This document shows positions 17,613-26,006 of a stretch of DNA of 64,000 bases, one piece after another. The translations under genes and the position numbers were made by a program. The stretch is from assembly GCF_003318275.1 (NCBI RefSeq), contig NZ_QOCH01000009.1:186001-250000 (forward strand). The letters run 5' to 3'. The first letter of the stretch is position 1. Each line of letters opens with the position of its first letter. The notes under the pieces are model-generated. The model saw only the letters and a program-made list of their open reading frames with translations, made no database searches and was not told the DNA's origin. The stretch comes from Marinobacter sp. F3R11 (GTDB taxonomy: Bacteria > Pseudomonadota > Gammaproteobacteria > Pseudomonadales > Oleiphilaceae).

Positions 17613-18440
17613 TTACGGACACTCACCCGCCTGCAAACGACACGCAATCTCGGCGAGCACGTTCGGCAGATCCACTATGGAATCGATCACATAGTGAGCC
17701 CCAGACGTCGCCATAACGCGATGCCCACGAGCCACGGTTTCTGCTCTATCGGTGTCGTTAAGGGCAGAAAGCTGCTCTTCGCTGAGACCCACTGCATTCC
17801 CTGACGCCACCACCGCCACCGTCCACATGCCTGCATTCAAGCCTTCCTCGATACCCGTAGTGGTGTCGTCAACCTTCACGCAGCCCTGCACGGCACTAAC
17901 ACCCAGTTCAATCGCATTCTTCATGCTCATATGAGGGGCTGGCCTGCCCTGGGGCACCTCTGTAGCGACAACAACACTCTCCGGCTCGAAGCCCTGGGCA
18001 ACCAACTCTGGCAGCATTACATTCACCATTTCGCGGCTATAACCCGTATTCACACCAAGCTTGATGCTCCGATCCCGCAACCAGTCCTGAAGTTCAATAG
18101 CCCCTGGAATCAGCTGGGAACGCTCGGCAATGGCTGCCGTCTGAAGCGGCAGGAAAGCGCCGTAAAGTCGATCGATATCAGCCGTGTCCGGCGTCTTTCC
18201 GAAAACACTGCTCCACTGTGTACGTATTCGGGGCATCGCCAGAAGGCGACGGATATGTTCGCGCTTTTCTGTGCCCATAGGCTCACGGGCTTCCGCTTCA
18301 GACAGGTCGATACCTTCAGCTTCAAACAGTTTCAGAAACGCCTGGATAGGCGCCAGTGAGCCAAAGTCCACGCAGGTGCCAGCCAGATCCATAATCACCG
18401 CCTGAAGCGGCCCGGTATAACGACGGGTGTAGGTATACAT
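17613..18440 (-). CDS. phnX: Phosphonoacetaldehyde hydrolase (phosphonatase)
   Basis: A 275-residue HAD enzyme that cleaves phosphonoacetaldehyde to acetaldehyde and phosphate. The nucleophile aspartate is in IMDLAGTCVDFGS (Asp18). The Schiff-base lysine that defines phosphonatases is in the cap motif MGTEKREHI (Lys59). VPQGRPAPHM and KVDDTTTGIEEGLNAGMWTV supply the remaining catalytic and metal residues. The ATG at 18438-18440 has AAAGGAGAG upstream; the longer ORF is spurious. It follows phnW by 19 bp, giving the standard two-step AEP degradation pair. Confidence 0.97.
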   Translation of the reverse strand: MYTYTRRYTGPLQAVIMDLAGTCVDFGSLAPIQAFLKLFEAEGIDLSEAEAREPMGTEKREHIRRLLAMPRIRTQWSSVFGKTPDTADIDRLYGAFLPLQTAAIAERSQLIPGAIELQDWLRDRSIKLGVNTGYSREMVNVMLPELVAQGFEPESVVVATEVPQGRPAPHMSMKNAIELGVSAVQGCVKVDDTTTGIEEGLNAGMWTVAVVASGNAVGLSEEQLSALNDTDRAETVARGHRVMATSGAHYVIDSIVDLPNVLAEIACRLQAGECP

Positions 18441-18459
18441 AAAACTCTCCTTTCGGGGT

Positions 18460-19611
18460 TCAGACGGTTTCGAGGTTGTCAGGAGCTGCAACAGGTGCCG
18501 GAACAGGTACCTGAAGGCCAAGTTCACGGCAGGCCTCAGCGATGGCAGTCACGACCGCATCCATCTGTTCATCATGGAGTTGGCCAATACAGCCCACCCG
18601 AAAGCTGTCAGCAACGGTGAGCTTGCCGGGGTAGATGAGAAACCCACGGGCCTTGATCGCATCGTAAAAGCAGCGAAATTCAAATTCCGGACTGTTCGGA
18701 GCCAAAAAGGTAGTTATGATTGGAGACAACCACTCATCCGCGAGCAAAGTCTCAAAACCGAGTTCACGGAGGCCTGCAACCAGGCGGTCCCGATTGCGGC
18801 TGTAGCGATCCAGGCGACCAGTCACGCCGCCTTCGGCTTCATGTTCACGCATGGCCTGGAGAAAGGCTGCGACCACATGGGTGGGCGGGGTGTAACGCCA
18901 CTGGCCGGTTTTTTCCATGTACCGCCACTGATCATGAAGGTCGAGAGACAAGCTATGGCACTGGCCGGCTGAAGCCGACAAGAGTTCCCGTTCGACAATC
19001 GCGAAACCAAAACCCGGCACACCCTCAAAGCATTTGTTGGCAGAGGACACCAAAGCTGCGCAGGGCAGTTCAGCGACATTCACTGGCAGTGCCCCAAAGG
19101 CACTCATGCTGTCGATGATCAGCCGTTTTCCTGCCTGGCGACATACCTCGGCGATTTCCTGGATAGGATTGAGGATGCCGGAGCTGGTTTCACAGTGAAC
19201 GACCACCACCTGCTCAACTTCAGGGTTCTCTTTTAACGCAACAGCAACCTCGTCACCGCGAGGCGGATGGTAATCGCCCTTATCAATCGCTATGTATGGG
19301 CGGCCCAGCATGTCGAGAATTTTACCGATCCGTTTCCCGTAGGCACCGTTCATCAGCACCAGGGTTGTACTGGTTGAAGGAATCACCGTTCCGAGTGTGG
19401 CCTCCACTGCAAAAGTTCCACTGCCCTGCATGGGCACGCAGACATGGCTGGCGCTGCCACCAGATACCTCAAGCAGCCGTTCACAAATTTCGGCAGTTAC
19501 ACTATTGAAGTCGCCATCCCAGGACCCCCAATCATGCAACATGGCCTGTTTAACTGTGAGACTGGTGGTCAATGGACCAGGAGTGAGTAGATAGGGCTCT
19601 TTTGGGATCAT
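18460..19611 (-). CDS. phnW: 2-Aminoethylphosphonate:pyruvate transaminase
   Basis: A 383-residue class V aminotransferase that converts AEP plus pyruvate to phosphonoacetaldehyde plus alanine. [10 protein letters not shown] and [12 protein letters not shown] are the family's N-terminal markers. The PLP aspartate is in [10 protein letters not shown] and the PLP-binding lysine is in [22 protein letters not shown] precedes the ATG. The operon order is FAD oxidase, phnW, phnX. The C-terminus carries a short proline/alanine-rich extension that probably has no function. Confidence 0.97.
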   Translation of the reverse strand: MIPKEPYLLTPGPLTTSLTVKQAMLHDWGSWDGDFNSVTAEICERLLEVSGGSASHVCVPMQGSGTFAVEATLGTVIPSTSTTLVLMNGAYGKRIGKILDMLGRPYIAIDKGDYHPPRGDEVAVALKENPEVEQVVVVHCETSSGILNPIQEIAEVCRQAGKRLIIDSMSAFGALPVNVAELPCAALVSSANKCFEGVPGFGFAIVERELLSASAGQCHSLSLDLHDQWRYMEKTGQWRYTPPTHVVAAFLQAMREHEAEGGVTGRLDRYSRNRDRLVAGLRELGFETLLADEWLSPIITTFLAPNSPEFEFRCFYDAIKARGFLIYPGKLTVADSFRVGCIGQLHDEQMDAVVTAIAEACRELGLQVPVPAPVAAPDNLETV

Positions 19612-19628
19612 GGGGCTCTCCTTTGAGA

Positions 19629-20861
19629 TTAACCAGTGCGTTTCCGGGCGCGAGCCTCGGCACAGCGGCGGATGAAATCAGGACTGTAGGAATCGATATC
19701 GCCGAAGCGATCCAGGCGGAACGGCTCGGGGGGCACAAATGGGCTCTGGTTGGTGGCCAGTTCAGCAATGAACCGGCCGATACCTCCGGACATGCCGATC
19801 CCCCCTCCGGAACAGCCGGTAGCGGCGATGAAACCGTCAATACCCGGCATGGGGCCCAGAAGTGCAAAACCATCAGGTGTGTAGCTGGACACATTGCTGA
19901 CGTAATGGGCCAGCCGTAACTCCTCCAACACAGAAAGCTGACATCGAAGCGCTTCATAGCCGCTCTCAAGCGCAAGCTCGCCAGTCGGGTCGGTATCGAA
20001 ACGAAAGCCTTGAAGGTTGTCCGGTAACGCTTTGGGGTGAGCCACGACCGATTGCGGGTCCCGCAATCCAAATAACAACCCGCCCACTTCCGGTCGAGCA
20101 TAGGCGCCACTGTCAGGCAGAATAGTCATCGGGCCATGTATGGAAATTTTCGGGTGCGGCGACGATATCCAGTAATGGCTGCGAACAGGCGCCATGCCAA
20201 GGTGAATCCCCGCCTGCATCGCCAGCGCAGTACTCCAGGGGCCTGCTGCGCCAATCACTGTTCCGGCAGAGATCGTCTCACCATCGGTGAGGCGCACTCC
20301 CGTAACCGTCGAACCTTGTTGCAGGAGTTCGCTGACCTCTCGCTTCAGAAGAAAACGGGTGCCTTTGCGCCTGGCTTCGGCAGCATAGGCCTGGCAGAGG
20401 GTGTAGGGGTCAATGTAGCCATCATCCGGCAGCCATAAAGCTGAAGTGTCAGGCGTCAGCTCAAGCCAGGGGGCCAGCCGCATACCCTCATTCGCGCTGA
20501 GTCGTTCCGCCAGGACACCGGCATCTGCTGCCCTTTGCAAGGTTTGCTCGATCTGCCTCCGACCTTCCGGTTTTGCAGACACTTGCAAACTACCCACTCT
20601 TTTCAGGGGTAACTGCTCGCCAAGGTAGCTTCCCAGCTCGTCAATCGCCCGGAACGTTTCCATCACCATATCCGTCAGCACCCGGTGGGGGCGAACCCGG
20701 GTCAGCAACGCCGCTGCATGGCTGGTGGTTTGTTCACCAAGCCCGTGGCGTTCGACAACGACAATGTGAAGGTTGGGGGTCTGGCTCAGATACCGGGCTA
20801 TGGCACATCCAAGGATGCCGCCACCGATAATCACAACATCCGGATGATTGATTGTGGACAT
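19629..20861 (-). CDS. FAD-dependent amine oxidoreductase (DAO family) of the AEP locus
   Basis: A 410-residue flavoprotein with an N-terminal dinucleotide-binding motif, [17 protein letters not shown], and a DAO fold. The C-terminal [20 protein letters not shown] closes the FAD site. It resembles the glycine/sarcosine oxidase-like enzymes found beside phnW-phnX. Enzymes of this kind (PbfD-like) have been reported to oxidise N-methylated AEP or AEP, so it probably feeds such analogues into the pathway. The ATG at 20859-20861 follows GCAGGGAAC. It is first in the operon and is preceded by the palindrome at 20878-20893. Confidence 0.85.
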   Translation of the reverse strand: MSTINHPDVVIIGGGILGCAIARYLSQTPNLHIVVVERHGLGEQTTSHAAALLTRVRPHRVLTDMVMETFRAIDELGSYLGEQLPLKRVGSLQVSAKPEGRRQIEQTLQRAADAGVLAERLSANEGMRLAPWLELTPDTSALWLPDDGYIDPYTLCQAYAAEARRKGTRFLLKREVSELLQQGSTVTGVRLTDGETISAGTVIGAAGPWSTALAMQAGIHLGMAPVRSHYWISSPHPKISIHGPMTILPDSGAYARPEVGGLLFGLRDPQSVVAHPKALPDNLQGFRFDTDPTGELALESGYEALRCQLSVLEELRLAHYVSNVSSYTPDGFALLGPMPGIDGFIAATGCSGGGIGMSGGIGRFIAELATNQSPFVPPEPFRLDRFGDIDSYSPDFIRRCAEARARKRTG

Positions 20862-20877
20862 GATTGTTCCCTGCTTT

Positions 20878-20893
20878 ACTGGTATATACCAGT
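20878..20893. promoter_or_regulatory. Palindromic operator upstream of the FAD oxidase-phnW-phnX operon
   Basis: ACTGGTATATACCAGT is a perfect 16-bp palindrome 17 bp upstream of the FAD oxidase ATG. Its TATATA centre could overlap a -10 element, which would suit repression. It differs by one base from the site upstream of phnS. Single half-sites (ACTGGT at 21760-21765, ACCAGT at 21804-21809) lie upstream of the GntR gene. Confidence 0.78.
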
Positions 20894-20958
20894 TTGACAA
20901 GAAACTGTGTCGGTTTTATGAAAGGCTGATGACAGTATGGAATCGCCGTGTTGAGCGC

Positions 20959-21687
20959 TCAGTAAACCTCGACCTGAATACTCAATGCATCGTGTAGCCA
21001 GAACTCCTCGTCAAATTCCACAAAGCCACCTTCAGCGTCGTGACTGCAACGGGTAACGTAGAGCCCCGCAGTGCCGATAGTCACGCCAAGCGCGTTCGCC
21101 TGCGGGCCAACAAGAGCTGTCGGGTACATTTCAATATGCTTCCCCTGCAACTCTACTCCGTATTGTTCTCGCAGCAGTTTCCAAAGTGAGCGATTGAAAT
21201 CATAGGTTTCAATGGCGGGCAGGCGTTTCGGGTTCAGGTAAATGTTCTCGACCAATACAGGGCGACCATCAATCTGCCGTCGCCTGCGGAGCCATACAAT
21301 TGGATCGCCGACTGCCAGGCCGGTTCTGGTCGCAAGCCAGGCATTGATTTCAGTAGGTGTAACATCGAGGGTTTCAGTAGCAGGAATACGCCCCTGTGAG
21401 ATAACGTTTTCGGAGAAGCTGTAATCCTGGGTGGGCTTGTATATCAGCCGTGGTGGCGAAACAAACCAGCCTCGCCGGTTAGAACGGAATATCCGGCCTT
21501 CCGCCTCAAGCTGGGCCAGCGCCAGTCGGGCCGTTACACGCGTGGTACCGTACTCATCAGCGAGGATCCGCTCAGAGGGCAAACGGGTATTTGGCGTTAA
21601 CGATCCTTCCTCTATCCGGATCGCCAGTTGATCTCGCACTCTCATGTAGAGAGGCGCGCTGCCTTCCCCCGCCAGCCGCTCTTGCAT
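20959..21687 (-). CDS. GntR-family regulator (HutC/UTRA type), phosphonate locus
   Basis: A 242-residue regulator. The winged helix-turn-helix (residues 15-80, with GSLTPNTRLPSERILADEYGTTRVTARLALAQLEAEG) is followed by a UTRA ligand-binding domain. The ATG at 21685-21687 has GAGGAG at good spacing, so I prefer it over the ATG 18 bp upstream. It resembles the PhnR-type regulators near AEP genes. It is encoded directly upstream of the operator of the FAD oxidase-phnW-phnX operon. The ligand is probably AEP or phosphonoacetaldehyde, by inference. Confidence 0.88.
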   Translation of the reverse strand: MQERLAGEGSAPLYMRVRDQLAIRIEEGSLTPNTRLPSERILADEYGTTRVTARLALAQLEAEGRIFRSNRRGWFVSPPRLIYKPTQDYSFSENVISQGRIPATETLDVTPTEINAWLATRTGLAVGDPIVWLRRRRQIDGRPVLVENIYLNPKRLPAIETYDFNRSLWKLLREQYGVELQGKHIEMYPTALVGPQANALGVTIGTAGLYVTRCSHDAEGGFVEFDEEFWLHDALSIQVEVY

Positions 21688-21853
21688 TCTCTCGCTCCTC
21701 AGCAAAACAAAACCAGTAACAATAGGACCGCAAAGTGACGCCAGTATGACAAGGCACCAACTGGTATCACGTTAAGCGTTTTGCTGTTCCGCGAGGTTCA
21801 CTAACCAGTCTCATTCACGACGTTTATGGCTATAGGAGCCGGCGGCCAACCCC

Positions 21854-23674
21854 CTAAACCAACAGACAAACGTCGTTCTTACGCGCCCTTTTAACCCGGT
21901 ACATGGCTTCATCTGCCCTCCGGATCAGGTCACAGCCGCTTTCTCCGTCGCGCAGACCGGCACAGATGCCGACGCTGGCGCCAATCCATACTGAGTCTCC
22001 TGAAGGCAGGGTCACCGGCTGAGTGATGGCTTCACGTAACCGCTGACCTATTTCCAGCACACTGGCTTCCGAGACCACACTCTCGGTGACAACCACAAAC
22101 TCATCACCTCCCATCCGCGCCACACAGTCACTTTCCCGGGCTTCCAGCTGCAGGCGGTGGGCAACGGCCTGAAGCAATACATCACCCGCTTCATGGCCAT
22201 ACTGATCGTTCACTGCCTTAAAGCCGTCCAGGTCGATCAGAATCACCGCCAGACGCTCATCCCGGCGCCGCGCCCGCTGCACAACTTTTTCCAGATGAAT
22301 CATCAGTCCATAACGGTTATAGAGCCCGGTGAGCGGGTCTTTCACTACCCGGCGCTCCAGTTCGGCCTTGGCGGCCTCCAGTTCTGAGGTCCGCTGGGCA
22401 ACCCGGCGTTCCAGCTCCCGCTCCTGTCGCTGAAGCGACAGCACCAGCTGACGCTGAGCCTGCTCTTTCTGCCGCTTGAGTTCGTTAAACCGGGCGGCCA
22501 GACCAAAGGACAGCAGGACCATCTCAATTGCGGAGCCGACCTGCAGGCCGTAAACGGTGAAAAAATTGGACGGTATCCAGCCAAAATTGCGCACCGACAG
22601 CAGTGCCGCGCCCACCAGCAGGAGCAACCAGGCCAGCAGGTATATCCTGGCCGCAGGTATGCGGTAGCGTACACCTGCAATCCCGCTGGTTATCAGAAAC
22701 GCGGTGGTCAACACGCCCATAACTGACATGATTTTGAGGGCATCCTGCACTGGCACCAGCAGTGTCACCAGAGTCGCGCACCACCAGCAAACCGCCATGA
22801 CCGATAGCACCTTGTCCCAGCGCGGAGCAATCCGGCGCATATTCAGAAAGCTGCGAGCAAACATCACTGCCAGGGTGGCGGACAAGGTATACCCGGTTGG
22901 CAGAATGCGGTTGCCCCATTCCCCGACCATCCCGGGCCATAGTAACAAAGGCCCCAGACCATTCATGCTGGAGGCGGCAATACCGAAGCTGAACACAAAC
23001 AGGGAATACAACAGGAAAGAGCGTTGGCGGGTACCAAAAAACAGCAGGAGATTGTATGCCCCTAAGGCCACCAGCATTCCGAAGTACAGGGCCAGCCAGA
23101 CATATTCCTGATCACTGTCCGCATAGAATTCAAAGGTCGGCGCCAGCCGGGCGTTGAGGGTCATGCTGGCATGGGTACTTATCCGCAGATACAGCGTTAC
23201 CCGCTCACCTGGCTCAAACGAGAGCGGGAAAACCGGTTTGCGATGGGCCACCACGCGATCTTCCGGTGCCAGGGTGCGCCCTGACCGCATCTGCTCAACC
23301 GTGCCATCGGCATTCACACGATAGAGGCTGATGTCATCCAGGTAGGAATAGGTAAATTCAAGAACCCGGTCCAGACGCTGGCTCGAACGGGACGCCACGT
23401 CAATCCGCATCCAGAACGCGTCGGGAGTGTAGCCCTGATGGAGGTCACCTGGTTCTGCTGGTTCGAAGGGTTTGGTGCCACTGCGCACCTGCTCAAATGT
23501 CAGTTCACCATCCGGGTCCCGCAGCAGCGAGACAAAGCCGTCCACCGGCTGCGCCATACGGTCATCCAGCACCAGAAGACGGTCCGCGCCCCAGCCCGGG
23601 AGCGCCACCAGCAAGAAGCATACAAAGGCAAAACACCGACTAGCCAAAAGACAATAACCCGGCAGCAAACGCAT
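21854..23674 (-). CDS. Diguanylate cyclase with 7TMR-DISM sensor
   Basis: A 606-residue membrane enzyme that makes cyclic di-GMP. After a signal peptide (to about residue 29) comes a periplasmic 7TMR-DISM extracellular domain (about 35-180). Seven membrane helices follow (about 185-390), then a short coiled coil (ERELERRVAQRTSELEAAKAELERR), then a GGDEF domain. The active-site motif MGGDEFVVV is intact. RESD five residues before it forms an RxxD inhibitory site, so product feedback is likely. No adjacent partner gene is seen; it lies between the AEP and amine dehydrogenase loci. Confidence 0.95.
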   Translation of the reverse strand: MRLLPGYCLLASRCFAFVCFLLVALPGWGADRLLVLDDRMAQPVDGFVSLLRDPDGELTFEQVRSGTKPFEPAEPGDLHQGYTPDAFWMRIDVASRSSQRLDRVLEFTYSYLDDISLYRVNADGTVEQMRSGRTLAPEDRVVAHRKPVFPLSFEPGERVTLYLRISTHASMTLNARLAPTFEFYADSDQEYVWLALYFGMLVALGAYNLLLFFGTRQRSFLLYSLFVFSFGIAASSMNGLGPLLLWPGMVGEWGNRILPTGYTLSATLAVMFARSFLNMRRIAPRWDKVLSVMAVCWWCATLVTLLVPVQDALKIMSVMGVLTTAFLITSGIAGVRYRIPAARIYLLAWLLLLVGAALLSVRNFGWIPSNFFTVYGLQVGSAIEMVLLSFGLAARFNELKRQKEQAQRQLVLSLQRQERELERRVAQRTSELEAAKAELERRVVKDPLTGLYNRYGLMIHLEKVVQRARRRDERLAVILIDLDGFKAVNDQYGHEAGDVLLQAVAHRLQLEARESDCVARMGGDEFVVVTESVVSEASVLEIGQRLREAITQPVTLPSGDSVWIGASVGICAGLRDGESGCDLIRRADEAMYRVKRARKNDVCLLV

Positions 23675-23798
23675 CCCCTCTCAAAATTGACTTGCCGGAT
23701 CAAACGATCAAGGCACGGGAATTATAGCGGCTATCAGGATATACAAACAGGCAATACCGGAATTACGAAAAGGAAAATACGGGGCGCATTTTCCACAT

Positions 23799-24254
23799 TC
23801 AAGGCCAGGTGTACTCCGGCAGTTCTACCCCTTCCTGGGCCAGCCGGTCGGTGATGCTGTAGCGCAGAAGAACAACATCCTTTACTGGCTGTTTCCGTAA
23901 CCGGCTGACCTCCTCTGTCGTGAAGTGCTCGACCGCTACACTGGGTTTACCCCAACGATCAACCACGTAGTTCATAACCTCCGCGATCTCATCGTCGCGA
24001 AGGCCCGCCCCCACAACACCGGGTACGTGCATCAGATAAAGCCGGCCTTCCTCATCATTAAAAAACTCATCGACATACCCCGGAAACGTGGGGATACCTG
24101 CGGATGCAACCCCCTTGCCCTCCGTACCGTGGCAGCCGGCGCAACGTAGTATGTAGTTTGCCGCCGCCGACCGTTCAGCCGCAGCGGCCTGCGAAAACAG
24201 CTGCCCGGCAAGAAGCAGCGCAATCAACAGGCCGCCCGCCCTTTTATGGCTCAT
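23799..24254 (-). CDS. Periplasmic monoheme cytochrome c of the amine dehydrogenase cluster
   Basis: A 151-residue protein with a signal peptide (SHKRAGGLLIALLLAGQLFSQAAAA) and a single CAGCH heme site about 40 residues in. AEVMNYVVDRWGK may provide the distal region. The ATG at 24252-24254 with AGGGGA upstream replaces the longer ORF start. It is encoded 47 bp after the light chain gene, so it is the likely electron acceptor of the amine dehydrogenase. It has only one heme motif and is therefore not the diheme maturase MauG. Confidence 0.88.
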   Translation of the reverse strand: MSHKRAGGLLIALLLAGQLFSQAAAAERSAAANYILRCAGCHGTEGKGVASAGIPTFPGYVDEFFNDEEGRLYLMHVPGVVGAGLRDDEIAEVMNYVVDRWGKPSVAVEHFTTEEVSRLRKQPVKDVVLLRYSITDRLAQEGVELPEYTWP

Positions 24255-24301
24255 TCCCCTAGCTCCCGGATTCCGGAAGGCACCCTGCACTGGCTGCCAG
24301 A

Positions 24302-24838
24302 TCAAGCATCGGCCACCCCGAGAACCACAGAAACGGTACAGTGGTACCCTTTGTTGGTGTTCGCCATGCACCAGTTGATGTCGTTGTGGAGGCCCATACG
24401 ATATCCCGGGCGCTCGCCTTCACTGGTGAAACAGAAGGTTGAACTGGGTACCGTTGCACGGCCACAACAGTCGTTGTACGAAACCAGATAGTCTTTTTCG
24501 TCGTCAGGGTTCCGACAAGTGCCAATCCAGGAAACTTTAGAAGCCTCTGTACCCGCCGGGCAGGACGTCAAAGATCCTCCGGACGTAGAGCATAGGTTGC
24601 CATCAAGAGCGCAGTGCTTCCAATAGCTGCAATCGTTCTCATCCTCCGTGGTTGCAGCGAAGGCTGCCCCGCCCAGTGATCGGTCAAATGGCAGAACCGG
24701 CACCAGCATCGCGCCGGCAAACACGGTACTTGCCTTGGCAAGAAACGATCGGCGACCATAATGCTGGGCGGCCTTCCGGGTGCTTTTCTCGGACGCCTTG
24801 TCAATCAGATTAAATAAACGATTCATCATGCTGGACAT
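24302..24838 (-). CDS. aauA: TTQ-dependent amine dehydrogenase light chain (aralkylamine/methylamine type)
   Basis: A 178-residue light chain with a twin-arginine signal (GRRSFLAK, residues 28-35). The two tryptophans that form the TTQ cofactor are at Trp104 (VSWIGTC) and Trp156 (INWCMAN). The aspartates needed for catalysis and maturation are at Asp79 and Asp123. The motifs SWIGTCRNP and HNDINWCMAN look closer to aromatic amine dehydrogenase than to methylamine dehydrogenase, from memory of those sequences. Only ten of the usual twelve cysteines are present. The start is the ATG at 24836-24838 with GGGAGG upstream, not the TTG at 24859. Confidence 0.93.
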   Translation of the reverse strand: MSSMMNRLFNLIDKASEKSTRKAAQHYGRRSFLAKASTVFAGAMLVPVLPFDRSLGGAAFAATTEDENDCSYWKHCALDGNLCSTSGGSLTSCPAGTEASKVSWIGTCRNPDDEKDYLVSYNDCCGRATVPSSTFCFTSEGERPGYRMGLHNDINWCMANTNKGYHCTVSVVLGVADA

Positions 24839-24855
24839 AATGTCCTCCCGAATTT

Positions 24856-25449
24856 TCAATAATTAGCTGTTTTGCTGACCAGATCCTGAACGGATGCATA
24901 GCCGGTTTCCAACGCATTAAACAAGCTTTCCAACTGCTCCCTCGAATTCACAAGGCCTTTGGATCGCACCGTACCCTGCTCGTCCAGCAACACCGCAAAG
25001 GGGAGACGGGAAACCCGATAAGTCACCCCAAGATGCTCAGACAGTACATAAGGAAAGCCCTCCAGACCTTGCGCAGCAATCAGTTGCTCGTGCCGCGGCT
25101 GATCCCCGTCACTCGCTAAAACCACAGACAGCCAGTTGGACTCCGATTTCTGAATCGATTTAAGTGCCGGCACCAGTTTTTTACAGATAGGGCAGGTCGG
25201 AGAGAGGAAGAAAACCAGAGTGTGCGTTTTGGACGGATTACCAATACTCACCTTGCCTCCGGTGAGGCTGTCCAGATCAAAAACCGGGGATGTTTCTCCG
25301 ATTTTGGGACCACTATCGTTGATCATGGCTCCTACAGGAGCGACCCGCTCGTGGAGAATGCCGATCTGACGGGCCAGCACGAAAAAGCCGAGAATCAGCC
25401 CTGCCACCATCACAACCAGCAACGCAACGGTAAAAGATAGAATTGCCAC
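24856..25449 (-). CDS. mauD: MauD-like thioredoxin-fold protein for light-chain disulfides
   Basis: A 197-residue protein with one N-terminal membrane anchor (residues 5-26) and a periplasmic thioredoxin-like domain. The CPIC redox motif is at Cys86 and Cys89 in PTCPICKK. MauD is required for correct disulfide formation in the cysteine-rich light chain. The start is a GTG at 25447-25449 with AGAGGG upstream. It lies between mauE and the light chain gene, the canonical B-E-D-A order. Confidence 0.92.
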   Translation of the reverse strand: MAILSFTVALLVVMVAGLILGFFVLARQIGILHERVAPVGAMINDSGPKIGETSPVFDLDSLTGGKVSIGNPSKTHTLVFFLSPTCPICKKLVPALKSIQKSESNWLSVVLASDGDQPRHEQLIAAQGLEGFPYVLSEHLGVTYRVSRLPFAVLLDEQGTVRSKGLVNSREQLESLFNALETGYASVQDLVSKTANY

Positions 25450-25467
25450 AGAATTACCCTCTGAAAT

Positions 25468-26004
25468 TCATGATTTGCTTTGAGCCACTAGCATGCGGTG
25501 GTTTTCAGCCAGCTTGCCAAACAGGTTGTAGATCAGCCAAAGCCCGATACCAGCGAGCAGGGCTACAAAGAGCGCTGTTACCGCGACTCCCTGCACACCC
25601 TGCAGAGCTACCATGACCGCCAGGCTGGCCAGCGCCAGATTGCGCAGCACCAGTAACCAGGACACCGGGTGAGACGAACCACCACAACCACATTCAATCT
25701 CGGCACGCCCCCGGAACAGACTGACAGCCATAGCTGCAGCGTAGAGCAACAGCAAGGCCGCCAGCCCCGTCGCGCCCAGAGAGGACGTAGCAGGATAGAG
25801 CAGCAACAGCACGAACAGGCCCTCGGCCAGAATCAGTGCGTTAGCCGCAATCCCGGCGGCCCACTCCGGAAGTAACCGGTAATTGATGACGTATCCCAGA
25901 AACCGGCCGTAATCCGAAACCTTGTGCCAGGCAGCATGAGCAAACAGCAGAGCCAGCAGCACAGTGGCTGTCAGTACGGTCATATCCATAAGTTCCTGGG
26001 CCAT
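25468..26004 (-). CDS. mauE: MauE-like membrane protein (amine dehydrogenase maturation)
   Basis: A 178-residue protein with four to five membrane helices of the MauE/DoxX-like type. It contains the AEIECGCGGSSHPVSW segment, whose cysteine pair probably exchanges electrons with MauD. The ATG at 26002-26004 has GGAG eight bases upstream and starts 2 bp after the heavy-chain stop codon, indicating translational coupling. It acts in the inner membrane during light-chain maturation. Confidence 0.9.
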   Translation of the reverse strand: MAQELMDMTVLTATVLLALLFAHAAWHKVSDYGRFLGYVINYRLLPEWAAGIAANALILAEGLFVLLLLYPATSSLGATGLAALLLLYAAAMAVSLFRGRAEIECGCGGSSHPVSWLLVLRNLALASLAVMVALQGVQGVAVTALFVALLAGIGLWLIYNLFGKLAENHRMLVAQSKS

Positions 26005-26006
26005 GA

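Noticed and set aside
23799..24254. Cytochrome c gene as a MauG maturase
   Set aside because: It has one CxxCH motif and about 150 residues; MauG has two hemes and is much longer.
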